Shown in pieces: positions 16,658-25,021 of a DNA stretch of 56,933 nt. Where the stretch lies: contig DASWFO010000158.1 in NCBI GenBank assembly GCA_036394195.1, positions 1 to 56,933 of the forward strand, in the 5' to 3' direction. The position numbers and the translations under genes are program-made. Origin of the DNA: DATJPD01 sp036394195 (GTDB lineage Bacteria > Pseudomonadota > Alphaproteobacteria > CACIAM-22H2). Each line of letters begins with the position of its first letter. Within the stretch, counting starts at the first letter, position 1. The notes beneath the pieces were generated by a model. The model did not search any database. It was not told the DNA's origin and was given only the letters and a program-made list of their open reading frames with translations.

Positions 16658-18234
16658 CTAGGAGGCTTCGCCTTCGGACTTCCGAAGCTCGGCGCGAACC
16701 GCCTGATCAACTTGACTGGCGCACATCTTTATCAAGAACGTATCGCAAAGCGCCTTACATTTTGCCGCATCTCCAATTTTGATCGGCGGGCGTGATCGCG
16801 GATCATCACTCGCAAACGACTTGATCAGGTTGAAAAGCTCTTCGAGATCGTCCGCGCTCGAAAAAATCGGCGTAAAGAAATTCCGCACTGCTTGATCACG
16901 GTTGTCCGGTTGGCCGTCCCATGCCCCGAAGTGTCGCATCGCGTTGAGTAATGACTGGACGAAAGCAGCGGCAACGTCTCTCTCAAACTGAAAGTGAATG
17001 TCGGTCTTGCTCAAAAACGTCAGGCCGATGACGTAAGGGCCAAATATTTGCTGGGCCACGTCTGGGGCCATCTTGCTCATAACGAACATGCAATTTGCTG
17101 CGCGAACGAGGTCGTCGGGTGTAAGCGTCCTGCGTCCCCATTCCACCTCGATTTTTTGCTCAATGCGTACTTTTGTCCCGGGACTCTCAAGATCGTGGAT
17201 GCTGTCGTAAAACCGGCCCGTCTGTCGCGGTAATTCCCACCAGAAGAATCCCATCGAACCTATGTTCAGCGCGGTGACGAAGTGGCGCGCCATGGCCCAT
17301 GCCATAAACCAGAGCCCCTGAACGGGCACAGACGCTCGCAAGGTAATATCGATGATGATTTCCCGCTTTTTCTCATCCCCTGCATCAACTTTATCCACTC
17401 GTTTCCTGGCCACGTATTCAGAACCTTCGCCCGGATGGAATGGGATGCAGAGTAGATGCGGACGCGAACGCGCCACTTGTCTTTATCGGCTTCATCGCCT
17501 ACCGGTTTCGACCTCGCTAGCTCCCGTTGCATAGCGGCTCGTGCGTTCGCGTCCGCCTTGTCAAATTCCTCTTTGACCCAGGCAACCCACCGCCGCACAT
17601 CGCTTTTAAACTCAGCCAGTTTTTCTATCGAACCCTTCGAAAATAGAAGACGCGCTTTCTCCTGATCGGCAGTTGCGTCTAAGAACCATTGTAGGAGTTC
17701 GTCTTGCGTATCTGCTTGGGTTAAATCCTTCCCCCTCTCGATATCCACGCGGACCTTGGCCAGTTCGAGCAGCGTCTCAGCACGGCGGTGATTTACGGCC
17801 GCCCGCGGCACAACTGCGTTGCCGTTTCCCATTTCGGTCGGAACATAAATGGCTTTCAGCCTGTTCTCGTGAATGCTTTTGGCGAATTCACGAGCTTCCT
17901 CGAACTCCTTCGGAGTGATCGTCTTGCTTCCAAAAGCCGGGAGCCACAGAGCCCACATAAGCTTTGCCGGATGATCGTCCAATCGCCGATCAATCCATGA
18001 CGTGTCCTTAGCATCCCGCATGACGTGGCGAGACGCTATGAAACCAGCCTTGCCGATTTCTTCCAACGCAAGCGTGGCAAGATGGTAAGCGATGTGCGGT
18101 AGCTTGGCTTCATAGAGTGTGTGCGTTGCCACACGCAACAGGTCGTCCGCGTGCTCGATACAGGCGGCATGGACCTTGGCAGCATCGAGCCCCTTCGCTG
18201 TCGGTCCTTCAGCGGTTGTTTGATCGTCATTCAT
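16658..18234 (-). pseudogene. AbiV-like HEPN protein, broken by one frameshift
   Basis: Two overlapping frames make one protein of about 525 residues. The first (18234 to about 17388) begins MNDDQTTAEG and has a helical HEPN-like N-domain: HIAYHLATLALEEIGKAGF (residues 47-65), as in AbiV proteins, and RRLDDH (83-88), a fit to the HEPN RNase motif R-x4-6-H. It reads through NEWIKL, after which sense is lost. The other frame takes over at DAGDEKKREIII and continues to 16658. One missing G near 17387 explains the shift. AbiV in Lactococcus stops phage protein synthesis. Either the gene is dead or the base is a sequencing error. It is the first gene of the operon. Confidence 0.62.
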
Positions 18235-18247
18235 GCGGGTGCGATTT

Positions 18248-18652
18248 TCAGCGTAAACTTTCGTTAGGTCTGGCGCGTTCCGCCGAAGTGGGTTTCCCCC
18301 CGTCGGGGGTGGGCGCGCCTGTTGTCAGCCGAACGTGAACGTGAAAGCGACGCGGCCCGAGGCGTCCCGTTCCTGTACCATGCGTGCCAGTCGGGACGAA
18401 CTCAAAAGGTCCGCTGCGCCCGTCATTGCAGATGAACACGCCTTGCCCTTGCCGACGCGTCACATACACGAACTCGCCTGTACACGTTGTGCCCGCACTG
18501 GTCTTCAGCGTGAGCGTGCCTGATCCGTCCATGTAGCCTGTGGCACTGCCCACGAACGATTCATCCCCCGCTTCCGACGTGCCCCGCACGGGCAACGTCA
18601 TTGAACACGCGCCGAGCGTGATAGCGGCGCAGCACGCGGCAGATATAGACAG
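18248..18652 (-). CDS. Putative lipoprotein with unclear start
   Basis: The frame reads LSISAACCAAITLGAC, a good lipoprotein signal with lipobox LGAC, then GYMDGSGTLTLKTSAGTTCTGEFVYV and GQGVFICNDGRSGPFEFVPTG, a small beta-rich domain with glycine-rich turns. No ATG fits: a strong GGGGAGGG followed by ATG lies at the start but in another frame, and a CTG at 18652 is the only near start in frame. A single-base indel at the start codon region is possible, as elsewhere in the island. It is divergent from the serine recombinase. Confidence 0.45.
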   Translation of the reverse strand: MSISAACCAAITLGACSMTLPVRGTSEAGDESFVGSATGYMDGSGTLTLKTSAGTTCTGEFVYVTRRQGQGVFICNDGRSGPFEFVPTGTHGTGTGRLGPRRFHVHVRLTTGAPTPDGGKPTSAERARPNESLR

Positions 18653-18838
18653 CCCATGACATCCCTCCCCAAGAGAATATCCCCGCACGGAAGCTTGCCA
18701 CAGCTGAGTCCAGGCGCAAGCACATACGGAAACCCTGGCCGACACGAGAGGCATAACGCGCTGATGGGCGCGACACGCGAACCGGTTCGATTTGGGTCGC
18801 GAGTGTGATTCTCTCGCGCCTCCACTACGGGGGACCAC

Positions 18839-19456
18839 ATGAGCACAGCGAAACGCGCGGCGATCTATCTCCGCGTCAGCAAGGACGATCAGACCACAGA
18901 GAACCAGCGGCTTGAGCTTGAACGGCTCGCAGCTGTCCGAGGGTGGACCATCGCGGCCACCTATCGTGACCACGGCATCAGCGGTGCCAAGGGCCGTGAT
19001 TGCCGGCCGGGGCTGGATACGATGCTGAAGGACGCGACCCGCAGGCGGTTTGACGTGGTGATGGCGTGGGCGGTTGATCGCCTCGAGCGCTCCCTCACCG
19101 ATCTGCTGGACACCATGAACACGTTGAACGCGGCGGGCGTTGATCTGTTGCTACACGAGCAAGCCCTAGACACCACTGCGCCGCACGGCCGGTTGCTCTT
19201 CCAGATCACGGGCGCGTTCGCTGAGTTTGAGCGTGAGATGATCCGGGCGCGGGTCATGGCGGGCCTACGGCGGGCGCAGAAGCAAGGCACCAGATCGGGG
19301 CGAGCTATCGGCCGGCCCAAGACGGACCCCAAGGTGGAAGAGCGAATCAGGAAGGCCCTGGCGAAGGGCACGGGCGTGCTGAAGATCGCCCGAGAGCTAC
19401 AGGTGGGCACCAGCGTCGTGCAGCGGATCAGGGACGAAGAGCGGCAGGCCGCGTGA
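18839..19456 (+). CDS. Serine recombinase (resolvase/invertase family)
   Basis: A 205-residue site-specific recombinase. The catalytic Ser is at residue 14 in YLRVSKDDQT. The N-terminal catalytic domain continues with TYRDHGISGAKGRDCRPGLDTM, DVVMAWAVDRLERSL and ITGAFAEFEREMI, all conserved in the family; the C-terminal helix-turn-helix is GTGVLKIARELQVGTSVVQRIRDEE. Length is that of a small resolvase or invertase, not a large phage serine integrase. In the island it may resolve or invert DNA, but I see no inverted-repeat target nearby. Confidence 0.9.
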   Translation: MSTAKRAAIYLRVSKDDQTTENQRLELERLAAVRGWTIAATYRDHGISGAKGRDCRPGLDTMLKDATRRRFDVVMAWAVDRLERSLTDLLDTMNTLNAAGVDLLLHEQALDTTAPHGRLLFQITGAFAEFEREMIRARVMAGLRRAQKQGTRSGRAIGRPKTDPKVEERIRKALAKGTGVLKIARELQVGTSVVQRIRDEERQAA

Positions 19457-19589
19457 CGGGGGATTAGGGCCGACTAAGAAGACAAGCAGTCTCACGGTGA
19501 AGCTGCCCAACGGTGTCCGCACCAATTGGCGGTCTGCCGTTCGCATGGGCGTGATCGGCCCGAGATACAGCTAACGGAGAACCCACAAC

Positions 19590-19814
19590 ATGACCACCAT
19601 CAACACCAGCAACCCACAAGAGGCGATCCTTCTCGCCTCGAATAACGCCAACGACGCCGTCTTGAAGGCCATTGCGGAGGGTCAAGCGGCCACCGTGATC
19701 ACGGCAGCGCCACCGAAAGCCGCCGACGTGGCCGCCCCGCAGGGTGTGCGATCGAACGGCCGCAAGGTTCGGACGAAGACATTGGAAGACGGCACCGTCG
19801 CGACCTATCGCTAA
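19590..19814 (+). CDS. Small protein of unknown function
   Basis: A 74-residue hydrophilic protein starting MTTINTSNPQEAILLAS, preceded by GGAG at 19576. It has Ala-rich helical segments and a basic C-terminus (RSNGRKVRTKTLEDGT). No family recognised. It follows the recombinase, and a short frame in the gap (about 19490-19573, ending GVIGPRYS) has similar composition, as if a row of small accessory genes were here. The next small gene begins 12 bases later. Confidence 0.5.
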   Translation: MTTINTSNPQEAILLASNNANDAVLKAIAEGQAATVITAAPPKAADVAAPQGVRSNGRKVRTKTLEDGTVATYR

Positions 19815-19826
19815 GGAACTCTCATC

Positions 19827-20014
19827 ATGATCAACCGCTACAAATTCACCGCGAACCCGAACGACACCACGCGAATCGCATTGCTTCCCTTGAAGCGGCA
19901 GTCGCCATGCTGACCGCTGGCTTCCATGTGGTGACGCCTGAGAACACCGTGGAAGCGGGCCGAGTCCCTGACGGCTCGACCAGCAACCCCAACACGGTCG
20001 TGAAGTTCAACTAA
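19827..20014 (+). pseudogene. Small unknown gene with a frameshift
   Basis: ATG 19827 opens MINRYKFTANPNDTTR, then the frame stops 12 codons later at a TGA. If one base is shifted near CGAATCGC, a convincing continuation appears: RIASLEAAVAMLTAGFHVV, then TPENTVEAG and SNPNTVVKFN with a stop at 20012. The joined product would be about 62 residues. 188 bases is not a multiple of three, which agrees with one lost or gained base. Unknown function; it ends the row of small plus-strand genes. Confidence 0.5.
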
Positions 20015-20115
20015 GGGTGAACGACAGATCACCAGCAGCGCACAAGAGCGGCACAGCGGTTGAACATCGCGTGCCACGAGAGAGGGACTTAAGTGCGCTG
20101 CTGGTTCGCTTCATG

Positions 20116-20147
20116 GCCTCACGGGTTCACGCCCGTGAGGCTTTTTT
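20116..20147 (+). terminator. Intrinsic terminator
   Basis: GCCTCACGGG and CCCGTGAGGC form a perfect 10-bp stem around a 6-base loop, followed by six T. It ends the plus-strand series of recombinase and small genes, and lies right at the stop of the convergent Abi-alpha gene. Confidence 0.88.
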
Positions 20148-20781
20148 ACTGAGCACACGCGCGGAGAAGTTGTCGCCCGAAAGACGTTATCTTCAGCACA
20201 CTCATCGCGGTGTTGATGCTCAGTAATTCCAAGCACCTGAGATCAACGAGGTGTTGTAGCGATACGACTTTTTCATCCTCCGTCAGCGAAACCTGAGCAA
20301 GAGAAACTGTGCCCATGCGCAACGGATGGAAGTCGACCTGATTTTGTGTTTGCATCGCCTGCAGTACGAGCGCATCGGGCGGGTCAAACTTCTTCAGCGC
20401 ATCTATGAACGACTGCCGCACTCCCCCTCGGCTTGGATCAAGCGCATTAGCGAGCAGGCGAGCCCAAAGCGTTTGCAACTCATCGGGTGCGTCCACGGCT
20501 GCCTCTATTAGCGGAACGGCAATCGCAGGCGGAATAATTTTAGGTTCGTCAATCTTGCGCTCTTTTAGAATCTTGCTTGTCTCCTGGCGCAACTTAGCCG
20601 CCTTCCGAAGGCGCACCTCATGCAGATAGTCGCCGAATAGGCCGACGGTGTCGTGAGGGACCTTGCCCAATACCTCCGTCACGTACGCGCCGGTTCGCGT
20701 TAGGGCATCGATGCCTTTGCCAGCGACGGGAGCGATGGCTTGGAGGGCTTTCGCGCTTTCCTTCATTGTCTCGTCGTCCAT
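20146..20781 (-). CDS. Abi-alpha (DUF4393) family protein
   Basis: A 211-residue protein, helical in its first half (KESAKALQAIAPVAGKGIDAL, charged HEVRLRKAAKLRQE). The centre has the family mark: EPKIIPPAIAVPLIEAA followed by DELQTLWARLLANALDP. This is DUF4393, which is classified as Abortive infection alpha. The C-terminal half looks like a winged-helix-type domain (VSLQHLVDLRCLEL, SFGRQLLRAC). Its ATG overlaps the stop of the AbiJ-like gene by one base, so the pair is translated together. Role in phage defence is inferred from family and location; the mechanism is unknown. Confidence 0.68.
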   Translation of the reverse strand: MDDETMKESAKALQAIAPVAGKGIDALTRTGAYVTEVLGKVPHDTVGLFGDYLHEVRLRKAAKLRQETSKILKERKIDEPKIIPPAIAVPLIEAAVDAPDELQTLWARLLANALDPSRGGVRQSFIDALKKFDPPDALVLQAMQTQNQVDFHPLRMGTVSLAQVSLTEDEKVVSLQHLVDLRCLELLSINTAMSVLKITSFGRQLLRACAQ

Positions 20782-21710
20782 CAGCGTGCAGCCTTCTTCG
20801 GTTCCAGGAGTCCCGCCGCCCTGGCTCTGTTAATGAGGTAGGAGACGAAGGCGGCACAGGCGCCAAGCATGTAGAGCGCGTCTGTCTCATCTACGGCCGC
20901 CGCGTTCTTGTCGAGCAACGAATGGCGGATGCCCTTTTCGTCGCTCGTGAAACCATAGAGACTGAGAAAGCCGGATTTCAAGGCGCCATGGATGTGAACC
21001 GATTTCTCCAACTTCGCGAGCGCCGGCCCAAGGTCCTTTGCTTTCGGCTCCAACACACGAGCTACCGCGTCCACAGCATGGATACTCTCACGTATGCTCG
21101 TCGCGTAGTCTCCTTCAGTTAAGGACTTTCCTGCTTCTTTCAGATGTGCTCGTGCGCCGTTAAAGTCGACCGAGGCGACATCAGCGAAGGCCTTTGTGAA
21201 CGATTGTGCTTCCTCCTTAGAACTGATCGGCACAATAGTTGTTTGGTCGATCACGGTATATGCGGCTTTGCTTATCTGCAATGCCTGCTCAATCGCTTCA
21301 GGAAAATCGTCAGGGCAGTCTCTATGCCGCAACACCCATTGGATGGATCCGAACACCTTTAGGTAGTCGCCCTGCGTGAGCGTCCGCTTGACTTGGGCTA
21401 TTAGTTCTTTCGCGCTGTTATCAAATTCATCCGCCATCCCGTGATCGCGCATCACGTGCATGTCGAATAGAATCGTTCTCCACGGCTCCCCAATCGTTGG
21501 CCTACCGTAGTCCATCTGCTCGGTCGCGTGATCGAGTTCATGATGGAAGACCAACCAGAGAAGGGAACGAAGCTGCTTCGAAACTTCTCGTAGCTTCAGT
21601 TGGTTCGGCAGCGGTTCGACACCTTCCGCCTGCTCGAAGGTTAGACGCTTCCGCGCGTCATGCGGGTCTTCAGGCTTTTCCCCAGGCGGCACGGGTGCCT
21701 TGCCGTTCAT
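20781..21710 (-). CDS. AbiJ N-terminal domain 4 protein
   Basis: A 309-residue protein. After a proline-rich start comes KRLTFEQAEGVEPLPNQLKL then LREVSKQLRSLLWLVFHHEL, matching the AbiJ N-terminal domain 4 pattern (F-R-G--P-P--LQ, then LR--LW-V). The C-terminal half, from FNGARAHLKEAGKSLTEGD, is helical and matches the HEPN-like region often fused to it: SIRESIHAVDAVARVL, and EKGIRHSLLD with a conserved R-H step. AbiJ proteins are phage-abortive effectors in Lactococcus. The stop overlaps the Abi-alpha start (TGATG). The two genes appear intact. Confidence 0.7.
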   Translation of the reverse strand: MNGKAPVPPGEKPEDPHDARKRLTFEQAEGVEPLPNQLKLREVSKQLRSLLWLVFHHELDHATEQMDYGRPTIGEPWRTILFDMHVMRDHGMADEFDNSAKELIAQVKRTLTQGDYLKVFGSIQWVLRHRDCPDDFPEAIEQALQISKAAYTVIDQTTIVPISSKEEAQSFTKAFADVASVDFNGARAHLKEAGKSLTEGDYATSIRESIHAVDAVARVLEPKAKDLGPALAKLEKSVHIHGALKSGFLSLYGFTSDEKGIRHSLLDKNAAAVDETDALYMLGACAAFVSYLINRARAAGLLEPKKAAR

Positions 21711-21757
21711 CGTTGTCTCCCTTTCTCGGCGATTTACCGATTAAGCCCGCTGCCACA

Positions 21758-23398
21758 TTAGTTCACCCGATACTTAGGCAGCTTGCAAATCTCCCGATAA
21801 AGGCCCGCCGGGTCACCGTAATCCCTCTCATCCACGCCCTCGCCCGTGTGCCCGGTGATCATGCGCCATAGCTCTTGGTCAATTCCGTGCTGCCGCGCCT
21901 GCGTGATGAACCGGTGTCGCCATCCGTGGTTCGGCTTCGCGTTCGGGTCGCTCACGACTTCGCGGACGAACTCGCCTACGCGGTTCTTCACAGCCTGCCA
22001 GGGGCCGCGCCACTTCCCCTTGGCGGCATTGAAGAAGAGGTAACCATCTGACGCCTTCTCAACGAAGGCAGGAAACCCAAGCTCAACAAGCTGTGGGTGA
22101 AGCGGAACCTCGCGCATACGCCGGCCCTTTACCGTCCCTGCCTCGGGCGTAATTCGGATCAGCCACACCTTTCCTTCGCGCCGAAGGTCATTCTTCCGAA
22201 GCTGCACCATCTCGCCAATGCGAGCGCCAGTGTACGCGCACAGCCACGGAGTCCACTTCTTCGCCGCACTGGTCTTGGGATACTCGGCCTTGCCCGGTTT
22301 GTAGTTTCGAGCGTGGCGCAGGATCGCCGCTGCCTCCGTGTCCGTGAAGCCCTTCGGCCGTACCTTCGGCTTCTCCGCGACCGCGATGGTGATGCCCGCC
22401 GCCGGGTTTACTGTGACCTTCCGGTTCTTGACTCCCCACCCGAAGACCGTCTTAAGCCCAGAGAGATCGCCATCGTTGACCGTCTTGGCTGATACCGCCT
22501 TGCCCGTGCGTGGATTGATTTCCGCGAGGCGCGCGTCCTTGAAGGCTACGATGTCCTCGGGCCTGACCCTGTTGGCTTCGTCATACCCTAAGAACGCAAT
22601 GAGCTTGCGAACCGTCCGGGTGTACGCCTCGCGCGTGCTCTCTGACGCCTTCCCTGCTGCGGATGCCTCCTTTGCCCACCCGTCCAACATGCCAGAGAAT
22701 CGTCGCCGAGCCGTCGGCGAGCTTGGCAACGACCTGAGGTGCGTCCTGCCATGCGGGGAACCGTGAGGCGTTCTGGTCGGGCCGATAGTCACCCGAAGCC
22801 TTCTGCAGGGCATTATCCGCAGCTTCGTTCATCGCACGGGCGATGTGATCAAGGAGCAAGTCGCGGCTTTGAGCATCGATCCTGATCGCCTTCCAGCCAA
22901 GGACCAAGTCAGCGAAAGGGCCGAAGCGGTGTTCCAGGCTCGCATGGCGGCGTGCGTCCGCCCCGATGACCAACCGACCGGCACCGAAGTTGCCATTTAG
23001 TGCATCGCGGTTGACTTCTTTGACGTTGCGCCACACCTCGGGCGCGCCCGGTTCATCTTCCAGGGCGCTCGTGAAGCGCCGGTAGACTCGCCCGCCAGCG
23101 CTACCGCTTCCTTCTGCGTAAGGCGGCGCACCTCTGTCCTCAGGCTCTCCCACACGCGCGCCACATGCGCCGCGATGACGGCTTGCCGAACCTTCGCCTC
23201 GCTGTGGTCACCCGTGCGAAGAGACACGCGGATCGAAGCGGTACTCTCGTTGATCCTGAGGGGAACGGGCGTGCCTCCGACAGGCACGGTCAACGTCATG
23301 CCTACAGCACGGCCCCTCACATCGGCGGGAATACGTTGAACGAAGTATCTGTTGTCGCTGCCCTGACGACGCATCACACGAACCAAACGCAAATGCAT
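21758..23398 (-). pseudogene. Tyrosine recombinase (island integrase), two frameshifts
   Basis: Three frames join into one integrase of about 545 residues. Frame one (23398 to about 23086) begins MHLRLVRVMRRQGSD, a DUF6538-type N-terminus. Frame two reads VYRRFTSALEDEPGAPEVW to about 22710. Frame three has the core-binding domain and the full catalytic domain to 21758, with all active residues visible: Arg in YTGARIGEM, HGWRHRF, TGHTGEG and Tyr in ERDYGDP. Both breaks are single-base shifts (a G is likely missing at 23086). It lies next to the tRNA-Phe end of the island, the position expected of its integrase. As written, it cannot be made as one protein. Confidence 0.82.
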
Positions 23399-23411
23399 TG
23401 TTGCTCACCGT

Positions 23412-23422
23412 TGTTACACAGT
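23412..23422 (+). repeat. 11-bp end repeat inside a small stem-loop, possible arm site (right)
   Basis: TGTTACACAGT matches the copy at 15002. Here it lies in the loop between CTCACCG (23404) and CGGTGAG (23424), a 7-bp inverted repeat, directly upstream of the integrase start. Such a site could bind the integrase and control its promoter. Confidence 0.35.
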
Positions 23423-23485
23423 CCGGTGAGGCTCAACAGCACAAAATCCCTATCTATCTGGCGGGATTCGCGTTCTGAGGGGGGA

Positions 23486-23561
<76 letters not shown>

Positions 23562-23633
23562 CCACGATTTGGGGAAGTCCTTTCGGACCCGCCGCTTATA
23601 GAGAAATAGGCCCCTCCTGTCCAGAAGCCGGGT

Positions 23634-23858
23634 TCAGGTACCGCCGCCCTCGTCGTCCGGGCCGCTTTCGGGCGTGTCCCTTGTGGGAAGGCGATATCCG
23701 CCGGTGAGCCAGCGGCGGAGGTCCTCGTCGGCGCAGCGCTTGGAGCAGAACGGGTCGTTCGCAGCGAGCGGCGGCCGGCCGCAAATCGGGCACTTCTTCT
23801 TGCGCGTCCGCTGTGCGCGGCGCGCGGGGAAGCTGATCAGCTTGTCGTCCTCGGTCAT
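23634..23858 (-). CDS. yacG: DNA gyrase inhibitor / zinc-binding protein YacG
   Basis: A 74-residue zinc-ribbon protein. The four zinc ligands are Cys 23 and 26 (CPIC) and Cys 38 and 42 (CSKRC), followed by ADEDLRRWLTGGYRLP, the conserved YacG tail. In E. coli YacG binds GyrB and inhibits gyrase. It lies 10 bases after the RNase gene on the same strand, as usual in alphaproteobacteria. Confidence 0.92.
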   Translation of the reverse strand: MTEDDKLISFPARRAQRTRKKKCPICGRPPLAANDPFCSKRCADEDLRRWLTGGYRLPTRDTPESGPDDEGGGT

Positions 23859-23868
23859 GCCGGAGGCC

Positions 23869-25020
23869 TTACTCCAGGTTGGCCATCGCGCGGGCCCGGG
23901 GCCGGATCATTTCGAAAAGTCCCGCCGCCGTCCAGCCCAGCACCTGGACCGCGATCCGGTCGCGCGACACCGCCTCGCGCAGCGCCGCCTCGACCTGCGC
24001 CCGCTGCGCCTTGTCCCTGAGCCGGACGAAGTCGACCACGACCACGCCGCCGAGGTCGCGCAGCCTGAGCTGCCGGCCGATCTCGGCCGCCGCCTCGAGA
24101 TCGGCCCGCAATGCCGCGTCGGCATTGTCCTTGGCCCCTTGCGCCGTATCGACGTCGACCGCGGTCAGCGCCGCCGTCGTCTCGATGGTGATCCGGCCAC
24201 CCGACGGCAGGCGCAGCTCTCTCATCTCGGTGCTCGCCAGGGCCTCGTCAATCCCGTGGCGGGTCAGGAGGGTCCCGCGTTGCGCATCCGTCTCGACCTC
24301 GGGGGTCACGCCCAGCAAGCGCTCCGCGGTGCCGCGAACGCGACGCGCCACCATCGCATCGTCGACGACGAAGCGCGGGATCGACGCACCGGCGAAGCGC
24401 CGCAGCAGCCGCGCCACGGCGTCGCCATTGTCGAACACGCAGGCCGGCGGGGCGGCATCGGCCAGCCCGGCCTTGATCTCCCCCCACCGCGACCGCAGCG
24501 CCGCGAGGTCGTCGCCGAGCGCGTCGCGGCTGGCCTCCGCGGCCGCGGCGCGCAGGATCACGCCCTCCCCCGCCGCTTTCAGCTTCATCGCCAGGTCCTG
24601 CAAGCGCCGCTTGGTCCGCTCCGCGGCGACGGCGCGCGACACGGCCGCCCCCTTGCCGCCGGGCAGCAGCACCGCATAGCGGCCTTCGAGCGCCAGCCGC
24701 CGGCTCACCCGCGCCGCCTTGTCGCCGCGCGCCGCTTCGATGACCTGGACCGGCAACACCGTCCCTTCCGCCGGTGCGGCGCCGTTGACGTCGAGCAACG
24801 CCGGCCGGTCGAGACCGATCTCGACGAACACGCCGCGCAGCGCGGGGGCCGCGCGCACGACGCGGCCGAGATAGATGCTGCCGGTGGCGCCGCGCAGGTT
24901 CAGCGGCTCGACCGCCAGCTCGAGCAGCTCGCCGTCGGCGACGGCGGCGGCGCGCAGCCGATCCGCCGCGACCTCGACCAGGACTTCGTCGACGATCGAA
25001 TGGCGGCGGGGTGCCCGCAT
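23869..25020 (-). CDS. Ribonuclease E/G family protein (short form)
   Basis: A 383-residue RNase E/G catalytic homologue. The N-terminal S1-like part has GSIYLGRVVRAAPALRGVFVEIG, and the catalytic part ends in TAVDVDTAQGA and VVVVDFVRLRDKAQR (metal-binding Asp residues, as in DVNTGR...DFIDM of RNase G). The zinc-link and scaffold regions of full RNase E are missing, so it is a short form that probably supplements a main RNase E elsewhere in rRNA or tRNA maturation. ATG 25020 lies one base after the Maf stop, fixing the start. The Asn usual in the active motif is replaced (VDTAQG), so activity may be altered. Confidence 0.85.
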   Translation of the reverse strand: MRAPRRHSIVDEVLVEVAADRLRAAAVADGELLELAVEPLNLRGATGSIYLGRVVRAAPALRGVFVEIGLDRPALLDVNGAAPAEGTVLPVQVIEAARGDKAARVSRRLALEGRYAVLLPGGKGAAVSRAVAAERTKRRLQDLAMKLKAAGEGVILRAAAAEASRDALGDDLAALRSRWGEIKAGLADAAPPACVFDNGDAVARLLRRFAGASIPRFVVDDAMVARRVRGTAERLLGVTPEVETDAQRGTLLTRHGIDEALASTEMRELRLPSGGRITIETTAALTAVDVDTAQGAKDNADAALRADLEAAAEIGRQLRLRDLGGVVVVDFVRLRDKAQRAQVEAALREAVSRDRIAVQVLGWTAAGLFEMIRPRARAMANLE

Positions 25021-25021
25021 G

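Noticed and set aside
17266..17476. Programmed frameshift in the AbiV-like gene
   Set aside because: No slippery heptamer with a following structure is seen at the junction; a missing base is simpler.
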